DNA from: Acanthornis magna
Lineage: Eukaryota; Chordata; Aves; Passeriformes; Acanthizidae
Reading direction: 5' to 3'
Assembly (NCBI GenBank): GCA_036785705.1
Contig: JAWUZG010000173.1
Location: 4,883,001 to 4,947,000 of the forward strand
DNA length: 64,000 bases
Positions 36,001 through 48,917 of this stretch are shown here, one piece after another; the stretch's first letter is position 1, and every line of letters starts with the position of its first letter. Both the position numbers and the translations under genes were made by a program. The notes under the pieces are model-generated. The model saw only the letters and a program-made list of their open reading frames with translations. It did not search any database and was not told the origin of the DNA.

Positions 36001-37349
36001 AAAGAAGTGAAAGAAAAGGACCTAGTATATGAACTCTCATATATTTTTAATGACTGCATTATGATGAGAGGAATAACTCTTAAAATGGACTATTTTCCTC
36101 CAAGGATTAAAGAGGATTATTAGAATGATGAGCTTTGATGAAGACATATGCATAGCAGACATCTGCATCTGAGCAAAGAAAGTACATCCTTAGAGTCTAT
36201 ACATAATGCATAGAAATACTCATATCAGTTCCTGTGCCTCTCCCCTGGCAGGATTAAGACTATGGAGAAAAGCAGTGGAAAAAGTCAGAGGACTTTGAGT
36301 TTGCTTTTAGAAAAGGAAGTAAATTAAGTTTACCTATCCGATTACAAGAGAAGAAGACAAGTTTACTAATTGCTGAGACATGGTAGTTAAAGAGTCTTTT
36401 CCTCTTCCTTATTTCTGTTAATAATCTCTAATAACTATTTGAATTTTGTCCCATGTTCTGGATAATTCCTATGTTTTTACAGAGTGGTTTCTTCCTCGCC
36501 CTGAATAACTTCTGTGTAATAATATGTAATGATTTAATTAAACCCCTCAACCCCCTCTGGGATATCCCAGGGTTATTTTCTTTGCACACAATGGTTCCCA
36601 TTATACCCTCTCCTCATTCCAAAGGGCTGAATAAGGTAAAGAGAAGAAGCCAAACAAGCAAACAAATAAATAAATAATACCATTACATACCCACCCCAAA
36701 GCTGGATCATACAAGCTACAATAATTCATAAACAGGGGAGGAAAGGGATAAAAAACAACAGCAACAAAACACAATTCCCCAAACAGCTGGCACATAAAAC
36801 AGCCCAGAGGCAATCTCTCTTGTAGCACACCAGACAAACACATAGGTATTTATGTGCAAAACAATTCAGTTTACCTTCCCTAATCCTCCTGACTCCTCCC
36901 TCCCCTGACAAAAAAACTGTGGCGCTTATCACAGGAAAGCTGGTACTTTGCCTTGTCACTCATATAGCCCTTGGGTATGTACAGCCTTAAAAGAAGCCCA
37001 GGTATGCTTCTCTTTGATATTTTATTGGGATAGGGCAATAAAGGAGCTAAGGAGACAAACAAAGACAAAGCGACCTGTCAGAAAACAGAGTGAGAGTTGG
37101 GTTCACTGGACTTGATAGAGTTCAATTGTATCATCCCAATATAAATAAAATAATCTTAAGGGTCACATGCTAAAAAATAATTACTCATCTCCACCTATTA
37201 TAAAGAAAACTTAGCTAGATTATTGCACTAGAGTGATTAGCTAGGATATATACAACTGATTTAACTGATATATGCCATATTTTATATTTTAACTGATAAA
37301 TGTCACACAATGCTGTTTCTGTTGATTATATTTCTTTAGTATGTCCAGA
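33066..37349. other. Noncoding sequence containing one unusually long ORF
   Basis: AT-rich unique sequence. The minus-strand frame 33344-33874 (176 codons, no domain recognised) is the longest in non-repetitive DNA here. An overlapping 108-codon frame runs on the plus strand (33559-33885). Not supported as a gene. Confidence 0.45.
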
Positions 37350-38110
37350 AAAGGTCCTAAACCAGGTTATTCCGTCTGTGTGACAAGGTTTTGATAGAAG
37401 AGAGATTGCAGGGGTGGCTTCCTTGAAAAGCTGCCAGGAGTTTCTGAATGTCTGATCAAGCCAATGCCAACTGGATCCAAGAAGAACCCACCACCGGCCA
37501 AGACTGAGCCCATCAGTGGCAGCAGCAGCACTTCTGGAATAACAGGCAGGAGAATAGGCAGGCAGAACAACATCTGGAGAGAAGAGTGCCTTGCAGACAA
37601 GTAACCTGCAGACAGCCAGGGCAGTGCAGAAGGAGGGGCAGGAGCTGCTCCAGGCTCTGGAGCTGGGATTGCCCTGCAGCCCCTGGTGCAGCCCATGGTG
37701 AGGCAGCTGTGCCCCTGCAGCCCAGGGAGGGCACGGGGGAGCAGAGATCCACCTGCAGCCCCTGCAGGAGATCCATGCCAGAGCCAGGGGATGCCCAAAA
37801 GAGGCTGTGACCCCGTGGGAAACCTGTACTGGAGCAGCATCCTGGCAGGAACTGTGGCCCCATGGGAAGAGCACACACTGGGGCAGGGGAAGAGTGGGAA
37901 TTGCCCTCTCCTTTCAGAGGAAGGAGTAGTAGAGACAACATGTGATGAACTGGCTGCGATCCATATTTCTTTTCCTCCTTCACTGATGCATGGGAGGTGG
38001 TAGATGAAACTGGAAGTGAAAGGTGAGAATGGGGAAGACCAGAAAGGAATACAAAATGTTTATTCTAGCCATACTATATCTATATAATAAAGCTGAGACA
38101 GTGTCTAGGA
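37350..38110 (+). mobile_element. LTR of an avian ERV (ERVL-like), degraded
   Basis: GC-rich block with the characteristic order of an LTR family common in songbirds: 'gcaggggtggcttc', 'gagcccatcag' near 37510, a 'cagcccctg' stretch repeated several times (37670-37770), 'gaggctgtgaccccgtggga' at 37801 and 'gtgatgaactg' near 37941. An AATAAA lies at 38086-38091, as expected for the LTR polyadenylation signal. Orientation is plus. Open frames of 74-182 codons on both strands come from this GC-rich LTR and are not genes. No internal retroviral coding sequence flanks it, so it is a solo LTR. Edges are approximate; the family name is from memory. Confidence 0.75.
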
Positions 38111-38377
38111 AGTGATTTTCAAGAGGGAGGAAAGAAACTTGTCTGCAAATTAGTTCTGGAAAGGTTACCTAGCCCTCAAGGATATTACATCTTACAGAAG
38201 ACTGAGACTTACCAACTTATTGACTGAAATAATTTCCTCTGAAGGCTAGTGTAATAGGAAATAATCAAATCAAGGAAAATTTCCACTGATATCATGGTCT
38301 GAAAACAGGTGAACATCCCACTTTATTAACGTTATGTTAAAGGTGTTAATATATATATATAAAAGACTCTGGATATA

Positions 38378-38515
38378 AATCACAGGACTGCTGATTTTGG
38401 AAGGGATCTCTTGATATCACATAGTCCAGCGTGCCTACTCAAAGAGGATCAGTTAGAACAGGTTGCTCCAGAGGACATGACTGTTACTGTGTGGACAAAT
38501 CTTGATATCAGGAAA
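38378..38515 (-). mobile_element. CR1 LINE 3' end, inverted
   Basis: Read on the plus strand it is the reverse complement of the CR1 terminus: 'ttttggaagggatctct', 'catagtccagc', 'ctcaaagaggatcag' and 'gaacaggttgctcc' in order. Strongly mutated. It lies about 270 bp beyond the LTR. Confidence 0.75.
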
Positions 38516-41500
38516 CTTTATATAACACTTTCCAACTCCCTCCCTCTTACCTCATGCTTATAGAGTGTTCCTCAGCAAATTTCTGCTTAAATTCACACAA
38601 GGAGTCATACTGCCTGGAAGTACTGACAGTGGTCATTTTAATCACACAATGTCAAAAGATAGCACAGAATTATCCCAGTCCCAGAGGAGAAACTTGGAGA
38701 GGAGGAAGTAAGCATCTGAGCAAGCACTGAAAATAAAAAGTTTGAAATTTGGCTCCTCATCTCTGTTTTTTTACCACGAATCTCCATCAGCTACTAATTT
38801 TCCCTGCAGCAGTTGTGGTCAAGGAAATAGTAATTATTGGGACACTGTTGTAAAATTACTGAGACTGTGTTCTTCATTATATAATTAGAATTATTTGTCC
38901 AGCTTCAGAATTAATTACTCTACATGCTTAGATGAAATTATTTAATATTACTGCAGTGCATCAAGGACTAGCAGCGCTTTAGCTGTGCTAGACACCATAC
39001 ACCAATCTGCAAGATGAAAATCCTTGCATCAGAGAGTTAATAACTTAAATAGTGGGGAAAGGTAAAAGACTGAAGGGTAGCTAAGGGCATGGGAAGATGA
39101 AATGACATGGCCAAGGCCATATAGCAGTTCAGAAGTGCAATTGGCAGTAGGAATCACAATGCCATCAACAAGGCCATCTTTATGTTAAACAGGCTTTTGT
39201 ATGGAAATCTCTTTAAGCTCAAATTCTCATGAACTCTTACAAGCCTATCTAATGAGCATTTTCATAATTAAAAGTAAAAATTACTCTGTTGAACAAGAAG
39301 ACAATACATTTTCAGATTATCTGTTGCAGAAAGTAACACTGCCATGAAAACTTTGAAATTAATTAAAGGTGAAAATGAACAAACCATTAGGAGCAAAACA
39401 TTACTTGATGACATGTTTTTGCAGTAACATGACAGATATGACTGAGCTCAGAATATTTTTCACATAGAGAAAATAAGAAATTAACCTTTTTAAATTACTT
39501 TTTAAAGAATTTTTCTTATGATACATGTTGGTCTTGGACTCTCACAGAATCACCTGTGGTATATGACTTAATTACAAAGGTAATTGATCTTTGACCTAAG
39601 TCTCAACAAAACAAGTAGCTAGATGAGTACTGAGGTTGCAGTTAAGATATTAAAGAACCTTTTCAACCTAATACATGTCACACAATTTTACTCAAATCTG
39701 TATTTTTACTGGTTCTGCCTTGAATGCTTTAATGTTGTGCAGATAAAACAAAGATATGTTGGGAAAAAATGGCTCAGTTGCAAGAGCTGTGAAACACCTG
39801 GTAATATGCAAGGTGCAGAAAACTGAGAAGAGTACATGCTATGCTCCTACACATAACTAACATACTAGCTTCCACAAATCTGTGAGATTTCTTGGCAAAA
39901 AAATGCAAAAGTTAAAGCAAAATATTGGAAGCTATCTGCAATACCTCTGCTTGGGGCTGTAGTTCCATTGGAATATGCTTTACCCAAGGCCACTGAAGAT
40001 TATGTCTTGTTGTAATTGATGGGTGAATTTCTTGGTCCGTTAGAAAAGATGATTCTCCCTGCTTTTAAGACTGATGAGTTAATCAATTGAAGACTTTTTG
40101 CTTTTGTACTCATGCCTATGAGGAAGAACTGGAAAAGGGATAACAGAGGATATTTGTTGAACCAATTATTCTTGAATAATCCAATTTCTTGTTTACTATT
40201 GAGCACTCTAATTTTAAAAAGTATTTCAAAAAATGTGGTGATTTTAATATCTCTTCTAAATATGTAGTCTGATACTGATGGCCCATTTTTGCGAAGTGCT
40301 GTGTTTTACATAATATACTGGGTAATGTGTACTGAAACATAATTATGAGACTATAATACTGCAAAATAAAATCTCGATTAAAAATGTCAGTGGAGGAAAT
40401 ACAATCTGGAGATTAAAATTAAGTTGATGAAGAGGTAAATTCAATAGAATTGTAGCAAATAGGATGCGTGTGAGTGTAAGCAAGTTACTGAATATTTTAG
40501 TGCCTGAGTTCACAGTCTACAAGAAACCAGTTAATACTTCATTGTTTTGTTTTACCTATCTTTTCTTCTCACCTGGACAGGAAAGGAAATTCATATTGCA
40601 ACCTGTACAAATACTGCCAGCAAAAGCAAAACATCTACATATAAAGAAAATATTCCTGAAGTTCAGGAGATACAGAGATATCTGGACTGGAAGGACGCTT
40701 CCTTGAGACAGCTAAACTTCCAGCTACACTGTCTCTGTGGGCAATTTAATTATGTCTCGCTGATTGGAAATAATATAAACTTACTGTGTTAATCCAGCCT
40801 TTAAATGTTAAACCTAACTAATTTTTGGAAAGAAATGTTACGGTTATCCAGCATGAGAACTATACTACCTGCTTGTCGATAACCGTACCATGAATTTTTA
40901 TACCTGTGGTAGTTTTCTTGTTTCCTTTACAGCATGTGAAAACTGTAACCCCCAGAGACAGATTTCCTGAGTATCATGCTTTGACAGATGCACAAATATA
41001 TTAAATGAATCATCTTCTGGTGATGTCACACTGTTCACTAACGAGAAGTCTATGTAAGGTATTTTAAAGAGCTAGTGTAGAAGCAGAGGAAGCACACTCT
41101 CAAAGTGGTTGCTCTTTCTCCCTAAGCAAAAAGGGAAATTTGACATCTTCACTGTAGAAATAAGGCACACAATTTACATCCACTGAGGACACCCTAGTCC
41201 TTCTCCTGGTTTTCAGTGTTGTGTCTCTGAAGCTATGAATCTCCTGGTGTCAGGAAAGGATGAGCCTGCACTTTAGACCTCCCAAGGGGATGAATGTTGG
41301 TGTTCTGCAGTCCAGAATGTGGCGAGGAAGTGTCAAGCTTCCACACTTGTCAATGTTTCTAAATTATGTTCTGCCTTTGTTCTAGCCATGATTATCATTC
41401 CTTCAGTGGAGAGCTACTGTTATTCCTTTTCTGTGAAGTTTCATTTTTTCTATTTTTTGTATACGAAAGTGTAAGCAGTGTGTGAGAGCATCAGGCTCAT

Positions 41501-41639
41501 TAAGTTACTTTGTTCAGGACTATTCAATATATAAGACATAACAGTTAACAGAGAATGTGATAAACACACAGATATACAGAGTTAACAAAAACTTAATTAT
41601 GTTGACAATAATGAAGATATGAGGTCTTTAGCCACTGGC
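38516..41639. other. Noncoding sequence, nothing recognised
   Basis: AT-rich unique sequence. It contains one short CpG-bearing hairpin (40839-40887). Confidence 0.5.
40839..40887. other. 10-bp perfect inverted repeat (hairpin)
   Basis: TACGGTTATC at 40839-40848 pairs perfectly with GATAACCGTA at 40878-40887. Inside the 29-nt loop, AGCA and TGCT can add four more pairs. The CpG-containing arms stand out in AT-rich DNA, but a few such 10-bp pairs are expected by chance in 64 kb. Confidence 0.5.
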
Positions 41640-41985
41640 TGAAGGTCCACTAATGAAACTACTCAGGTGTAGCTTGGACAGGGTCAGCCTGAAAAGGGAG
41701 ACTCCTGACATGAGAATTTTGAGATACCCTAGGGGATTATGAAACTGTGGAAAACTTGTCATGGGATCATTTGTGGAAGTGCCAAATGTGAGGGAAGGGA
41801 GAGCTGAGGAGGGATGGGAGGAGAAGCAACAAAATAGAAAGAAAGGCAGATAGACAAGGCAGCTACATCCCAGAAAGCTGTCAGACTGTGTGCTTGCCTG
41901 ATGGAACCCTCTGCCTGATCACAGCAGCCAGTTCTACCTTCTTATTAAAAACTTTTCTTGACTTTTTACTCTTGTAGTTTTGTTT
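41640..41985 (+). mobile_element. Possible solo LTR, 3' portion
   Basis: A stretch with 'cctgatcacagcagccag' and 'accttcttattaaaaac' ending near 41980, including an ATTAAA at 41944-41949, resembles the R/U5 end of an ERV LTR. No matching left terminus was found and the family is unknown. Confidence 0.3.
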
Positions 41986-42202
41986 GTTTTTTTTCCTTAA
42001 GCGTGGAGGCAGTGCAAGCTCTTGCCTGAAACTTCATTACATTTCAGAGGACAAAAATCTAAGACTAATATTATTTTTTTCAAATGCTGTATTTTTCATC
42101 ATTTATCTCCATATTAATCTGTATGTCTTCATGTGTTCTATAAATCACAGTTCCTCCCCCTCCCTTCTGAGCTCATTGGCAAAAGCAGAAAGACTTCTAG
42201 AA

Positions 42203-42262
42203 ATATATATATCTATATGTGTGTATATGTATATATATATATATACATATATATATGTATAA
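42203..42262. repeat. TA/TG microsatellite with palindromic core
   Basis: TATATG/TATATA repeats; the stretch at about 42223-42258 is nearly self-complementary and could extrude a cruciform. Confidence 0.85.
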
Positions 42263-43005
42263 AGATGATATTTCTTCTTTTGCAGTAGCCTAAGAATCAG
42301 AAATTTACAGCAAAATAACACAACTTCAAGAGGAAGACAGAAATTACCCATCTCCACAGCACTCTCTTTTCCTGTTTCTTTCACCCCCGTTTTGGGGAAG
42401 CTTCCAGTTTTAGGCTTGAAAATTAATCTGATTCTCCACAGTTTTAGACATTTGCATTTTAAATAAAGCAGAAAAAACTCTATTTTGAGAGGAAAATTAT
42501 CATAATTTTTTAAGATTTCCAGGCATGCTCTCTGATCCAATGGCAATTTTGACAAAGCAACTGGCTGTGAGCTGAGTGCTAACACATTTCTATCAAGACA
42601 AAATTTCATGTAAATAGTCTCAAAATCTTCTCAGGGGCAATCAGGAGGGCTTTGATACAAAATGAGAAACTAAAAGCTGAATGAACATGGACTAAAGGTT
42701 TTCCAGTCCTCTGTTTTGGACTTGTGGTGTCTAAATCCTGTCTAGGTGTCAATTTAGGAGCCTAAGTCAACCTAAGACTAACTTTTGAGTCTAAGGCTTC
42801 ATCTAATTCTTGCTTATATCCTTTATCCAGGTTTTTCAGTGCTAGTTATCACCCTTGATAGAAGGCTCAGGAAAGAGAGTTCACACTGACTTGTGGGATT
42901 TGTGCAATCCTTTTGGCTTGTGTGAAGTAGCATTGGCTGGACACAGCATCTAAGCCTGAAAAGCAGAAACGGTATGGAAAACACCACAGACTTACTGAAT
43001 CTGCC
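42263..43005. other. Noncoding sequence, nothing recognised
   Basis: AT-rich unique sequence. The minus-strand frame 42145-42609 runs into the microsatellite and shows no domain. Confidence 0.5.
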
Positions 43006-43620
43006 TATCAGGGTTTAATCCCAACCAGCAACTCAGTTCCACACAGCCATGTGCTCACTTTCTGCCAATCAGGATGAGCGAGAGAATTGGAAAAGTGAGA
43101 AAACTTCAGGTGAAGGCTGTCTAACAGGTTTAACAAGTTTAAAAAAAAAAAAAAAAAAAAAAAAGTAAACAAACATGTAAAGCAAAAGCCAGGCAAAGAG
43201 CAAAGGAAAACAAGGAATTCCTTTACCACTTCAATGGGCAGACAGGGGCTCAGGGCTGTTCCCAAGAGAGCAGGGCTCAATGGAGTAACAGTGGCTTAGG
43301 ACTATAAACACCATCATTCCAAATGTCCTTCCTTCTTCCCCCAGCTTTGTATGCTGAGTGTGGTGTTGTGTATTACAGAATATCCTTGTGGTCAGTTATG
43401 ATCAGCTGTCCCAGCTGTGCCCTCTTCCAGCTCCTTGTCCACTCCCTGACTGGTGTGGGGGAGCTGAGAGGAAGAAAAGGCCTTGACTCTGTTCAAGCCC
43501 TGCTCAGCATTATGATAACATCTCTGTATTATTATCAATGTTTCCATCACAAATTCAAAGCACAGTCCCACACCACATATTATGAAGAAAATTAACTCTA
43601 CTCCTGCCCAAATCAGCACA
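43006..43620 (-). mobile_element. Solo LTR of an avian ERV (ERVL-like), well bounded
   Basis: Recognised from its ordered landmarks on the plus strand: 'gggtttaatcccaacc' at the left end, 'caaggaattcctttaccactt' near 43210, 'cccccagctttgtatgctga' near 43340, 'ggtcagttatgatcagctgt' near 43390, 'aggccttgactctgttcaag' near 43480, and 'gaagaaaattaactcta' running into CAGCACA at the right end. These are the reverse complement of the sense LTR, so it lies on the minus strand. The right end has the expected CA. Flanks CTGCC (43001-43005) and TTGCC (43621-43625) match at four of five positions and look like a decayed target-site duplication. A poly(A) run of 24 (43141-43164) has expanded inside it. 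No internal coding region remains. Confidence 0.85.
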
Positions 43621-45282
43621 TTGCCAGACATCTGGAAAGCAAAATGGCCGTAAGAGCAGACATCTCCCAAGAAAGTTTGCTGTCTTTCCTTTAGGCTAAC
43701 TGGCTGATGAATAAAAAGCAGAATATTAGTCCTCATGGCGGTATAATACCTTCACAAAGCATTGACTTCTGTCCATGCAGCCCTTTCACTTTAATGGTAA
43801 AATCAGTGGTTTTTTTCAAGATTTTATAACAGATCTATTTTAGCACGTTTGCAACCAAGCCCTGCCATTTCCTTTACAACGTATCTCTGGTTTCCACCTT
43901 TTTATCCTGTACTGAAGAGTAGCTTAAGGAGAAGCAGGGGTCAGTCCAGATTTCCCAAATCAATACTTCACTTAGCAATACAGTCATGGATCAGAAATGT
44001 AGTTGTATCCCAGCAAAGGTAATCAGGGCTTTATCCTTCCCCCACTGGAATTATATTTAACAAAAAAACCATGAGTCAAACTTCTGAGCCAGGATTTGGA
44101 GATACAAACTACCTTGCATCAGGCAAGCCAATTCCCTTTGATTATGCAGTGAACTTGTGCTTAGAGCATCTTCTGACATGAGACTGTCATAACCTAGCTC
44201 CCAACCAGTACACCTGCCTTGAGCAAAGCACCTGAGCTGAAGGTTTAATTGGGTCTTTACAAGTCTGAAAAAGAAAAGAGTGTTAAGGAAATTAATGGAA
44301 TTATGTGCATTGCTTAAAAGTTTCTGTCTCTCCAATTTCACCCATTCATAGCTCTGGAACACTTAGAACTTCACTAAAATTTCTGTAGCTAAATTTTAAA
44401 TGAAACACATTATTATTACCAGGGTTGCTTTTCCAATACAGGCAAATCACATTCCTGTTCTCAATACTATGAGGCTTTCAAGAACTTTTTTTCTAATTTT
44501 GAAACCACTTTGCAGCTGCTCCCTCATTACTGTGTATTGTACCAATATCCTGAAACAAATTAAATTTCAAATTAACTCAGAGACTAAAAAACTAAAGGGT
44601 TTATTTCGCTGGTTTGTTCTACTCTTCCTTGTTTACTAAGTCTGTGTTTGAGTTAAGCATTAGGTTTTGGTATCTGTTGATGAAAAAATAGGGATAGACA
44701 GTAATAAGGACACATTTGGAGTTAATAGCCCTGCTTTCCTGAGTCATGCTCTATTAAAGAACCATTACACCTTGGTTTTAAAACCAAAGAGAATCACAAC
44801 ATTGACTACCTACCCCTCCTCTTTCAAAGCTACAAAACAAGGGGTTAGAAAAAAAAGGCAAAATAAACTTCATATTTTTCATCTGCGCTGAGGTGTTCAC
44901 TAACTCAGTTTAAGAAGAGGAAAAAGTAATGCTCAAGTTGAAGAAGTCATAAGCCAATTCATGCTAAAAGACTTGTTAGCAAGTTTCCATCTCAGAGAAT
45001 TCCAAGCGTATGAAAGGTGATTTTGTTTGTGAGGAACTCTTATTATTTACAAGACCTCAGCTATTGAGTTACCTGTTTTCTACAATATGTCCCAGTGTAT
45101 CAGGATTGTGCGCTACTATAAATTCCCAATTTGTACACCAATTGCAAATACTCAGCTGCATCATACAAAATATTGCCAAGCTCAGATACAAAAACAAAGC
45201 AAGATTTCACTATTAAATTGAAATAATATCTATCCAGAACGTACATTCTTCCACAAAGGTTAATCCCTCAGAAAGTTTTAAT
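43621..45282. other. Noncoding sequence, nothing recognised
   Basis: AT-rich unique sequence with no supported exon or repeat. Confidence 0.5.
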
Positions 45283-45838
45283 TCTTTTCTGTTTTCTTTT
45301 CTGTTTTTTTTTTCTTTTTCCTTTCCTCTTTTCTTTTCTTTTCTTTTCTTTTCTTTCTTTTCTTTTCTTTTCTTTTCTTTTCTTTTCTTTTCTTTTCTTT
45401 TCTTTTCTTTTCTTTTCTTTTCTTTTCTTTTCTTTTTTTTCTTTTCCTTTTCTCTTTTCTTTTCTTTTCTTTTCTTTTCTTTTCTTTTCTTTTCTTTTCT
45501 TTTCTTTTCTTTTCTCTTTTCTTTTCTTTTCTTTTCTTTTCTTTTCTTTTCTTTTCTTTTCTTTTCTTTTCTTTTCTTTTCTTTTCTTTTCTTTTCTTTT
45601 TTCTTTTTTTCTTTCCTTTTCTCTTTCTCTCCTTCTCTCTCTTTCTTTCTTTCTCTCTCTCTCTCTCTCTTTCTTTCATTCTTTCTTCTCTTTCTCTCCT
45701 CTCTTTCTTTCTCTCTCTCTCTTCTCTTTCTCTCTTTCTTCTCTTTCTCTCTTTCTCTCTTTCTTTCTCTCTTTATTTCTTTCTGTTTTTCTTTCCATCT
45801 TTCCATCTTTCTGTTTTTCCATCTTTCTGTCTTTCCAC
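45283..45838. repeat. Pyrimidine tract: (TTTTC)n grading into TC-rich repeats
   Basis: About 45328-45600 is mostly TTTTC pentamers with small irregularities. From 45600 to about 45835 it becomes TTTC/TC/TCTT of mixed period, with CCATCTTT units at the end. Nearly purine-free on the plus strand for about 550 bp. The Lys/Arg/Glu-rich minus-strand frames of 133-197 codons are artefacts. Confidence 0.97.
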
Positions 45839-47064
45839 ATCTTGATATGCCCTCTGGTTCTGTTGTATCTCTGTCTCTGTGTAGGGTTAGTTTTGACTAA
45901 GGAAGAACCCAAGAGTCATTTAAGAAATGAAGAAATCTGCCCCATAGTCAGTTGATATGTGGTTCTTTTTCAGGACTCACAAGGTAAAGCTGTCTTTGCA
46001 AGTGGTCAAAATACTCAGCTTTTTTGAATCATCATAATGCTTCTATCATTTAAATATCTGTTTAATTCCAAGGAGGATCCAAATGACGAGATAAACCCTC
46101 ATTTTTCTGAAAAAAATGTCTTGGTTCTTAGTAGGTCAGTAGAATTCTCTTTGTATCTACCAACTGGGGATATGATTTAAAGAATAAGATATATTTCCCT
46201 AATTTTCTGTGTGGGTTATTTGGAAGTGAGGTATCAAAGTATTTATTCTCATGTGTCTCTAAATATCTGCAGAAAGCACTGCTGTATGTAACAAAACAGC
46301 AATATCCAAGTGAACCTTAGAAAGTTTTTTAGTAATATACAGAGAATTTTTAAATAAATAAAGCATTTTTCTTGTGAAGGTTTAAAAAGCCTGTGAAAAT
46401 AGGACTTCGGAGTATTTTTTTCAGGAGGCAAACACCTCACAACATTCTCACAAGCTATTTAAGGAAAATAATACAGAAAAGCAGAAGTAATCCACAGAGT
46501 TCAATCCCAAGACCCATAGAAGTCAGTGAAAGTATTTCTATGCAGCTCATAATTTTAACTGAGTTATTAAAATAATTAAGTTTCACATTAATTTTAGTTA
46601 ACATTATACATGTGGAGCTAGACCCTTTTAAGACACTTGCTTTAGCTCTGTCTCTGGTGAATGGAGAAAACTAAATGCTAAATTAGATGTCTAAGATATA
46701 TGGAGTGAGACATCTTTTGGGAGAGCTCATCTTTCTGTTTTGACTTTAAATGGGGCACAAATAATAAGTTTTAACTAGACAGCTGGCATGCGGATGGCTA
46801 AAGCTAAGGCAAGGACAACGGTGACTGATAAATAAAAGATACAGGCAGCATAAGCAAGGGTTTACTTTAATTCTACTGCAGACCATCTAAAAATGCATAC
46901 AAACTAGGGACTCCCATTCCAGCTGTCCTTGCACTCATTTAGCTGTATCTTCATAATTGGATACTGAGATTAATTTGAACCATTGTAGAGAATGGGATCT
47001 ACCTTGCCAGTATTGGATCTGGTTTTGTCTGCAGTGCATACGTGAATTCTCAAAATTATTTAAA
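45839..47064. other. Noncoding sequence, nothing recognised
   Basis: AT-rich unique sequence. Confidence 0.5.
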
Positions 47065-47138
47065 AAACAAAAAACAAAAAACAAAACAAACCCCCCCCCA
47101 AAAAAAAAACTCCAAAAAAACCCCACAGAAAAACAGAA
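47065..47138. repeat. A/C-rich low-complexity tract with C9 run
   Basis: AAAAAC units, a C9 run at about 47091-47099 and further A runs on the plus strand. Confidence 0.85.
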
Positions 47139-48917
47139 AAATGTGAAATCGGAGACCAGTACGAGAGAAGCAGCACAACAGTCATGCCAAACCCTGAAGC
47201 AGCAATATCTGTCTCATTTGCTCCCCAAGACAAGTCTTGCAGAAACACAAGAGATGGCATAAAAATTAAAACATTTCTGAATGAACAAACATGCCTTAAG
47301 TCACTTCAGAGCACAGCCAGCATAGCTTTGAAATACCCATCTCCAACTCCTCAGTTTCTCTTTTGTCTCATATCCTTCTGCTTCTATGCCCACATTTTAT
47401 AATTATGGATAAATATAGAGAGTTTAAAGAAAACCTTAATTGAAGGTTAATCCCCAACAGTTAAATTCGAGAGTTCTCTTTGATACAAAAAGCAAAAGAC
47501 CCTTAGAGGTAAAACACATAAAATTTTGATTAGTTTTCAGAGTCTGTTTGATGACAAAAAGGTAAATGCATTTCTCTTTAAACTTCTTTTTATTTGTTGG
47601 CTTTTTTTTTGAATGCCTTCAGCTTAGAAATAGCCCGCGAAGGATAAGGAGAACAGTGATACCCAGCACTCTCTTGATGTGTGGGTGGGGCGTACATTTT
47701 CTGATAGCTTCAGTGAGTGCTGACCACACCACAATCAAACAAGGAGTGATTCCAACCAAATTTCACAGAAGGGAAATTCATTCAAAGGATATGCACCTCG
47801 GAACAAACCACAGGGTTAGGGCCACCCAAATTTTACCAAACTGAATTATACGTCATTTTTAAAAGAACCAAAGAAAATTGGTGATTTCAGTCACCACAAT
47901 ATTACTTTCTGGTGATTTCTGAAGCATTCTTGTTGATAAGTTTTTTTGATCCATAATATTTATAGTCATGAATGGTGTCCTCAGTGGCACCCACAGCAGT
48001 GTGCTTGTTAAAAGAGTAGACACATTTTATATTCATAATAGAGATATCTTGGAAAAAACATAATATTGAGTTACACAGGTATGCCTACAGAAAATGCTGG
48101 GAACACATAAATGTGTGTATTAGAAAAAAATATAAAACTTGAAAAGTTAAATGAGGGAAAAAGGGGATAGGAAAATATTTAATATCTTTAGATAAAATTA
48201 TACCCAAAGACAATAAGTGTGAATGAAAAAACGTTTGAAATTACCTTTAAAAGATTTCAAGTTATTATTTGTATGTTCCTTAGTTATTAAGCTATTCCTT
48301 GCATTCAATGCTTGGATTTTTTAAGAAATCAAAAGTGTTCATTAATACCTCTGATTCACAATGTTAGTGATACACAATGCTGAATATGCCAAAGAAGGAG
48401 AACAATTTTTTTACTCATGACACAGAAGACCATAAAATTTCCCATAGCAAAGGCAATGTTTTGACCTATGTAAAATGTTCCATTGCTGGTCAGAAAGCCC
48501 AGGGCAGGGCCAAGGGCAGAGACAGATATGCCAGTGGTCATACTATGAATATTTACATCAGCAGATAGTCAGGGGTTTTAGAGGCACATTCTGCTTTCCA
48601 TCTGCAGATGACTTCAGTAACTTTACTAATATTATTTCCATTTTTCAAATATTTTTCCACTTCTCTGGCTTATTCGTCTGGAAAGGATAGACAAAACACT
48701 CTAAAGGTACAGACTGGATGGAAGATTTGGATCCCCTTCACGCACCAGGCTTATGCTAGCAATGATTTTCGTCCATGGGAATATGACTTTGGTTTGCAGA
48801 AACAGACATGCAAACATGATTGGGTGAGCCAAAAGATTTACCCACTGGGGAGTTTCACTTATTGTTAGAAGCAGTCAATTTGCTTTCACTTACATTCCTG
48901 TTATTACATGATCATGG
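47139..48917. other. Noncoding sequence, nothing recognised
   Basis: AT-rich unique sequence. Short overlapping frames on both strands have no recognisable product. Confidence 0.5.

Noticed and set aside
37326..38003. Overlapping 105-182-codon frames on both strands
   Set aside because: GC-rich solo LTR sequence. No retroviral protein domain is present and frames overlap in several phases.
42145..42609. 154-codon minus-strand frame
   Set aside because: It extends through a TA microsatellite, has no domain and no splice context.
45213..45806. Lys/Arg/Glu-rich 197-codon frame resembling a coiled-coil protein
   Set aside because: It is the purine strand of the TTTTC satellite.
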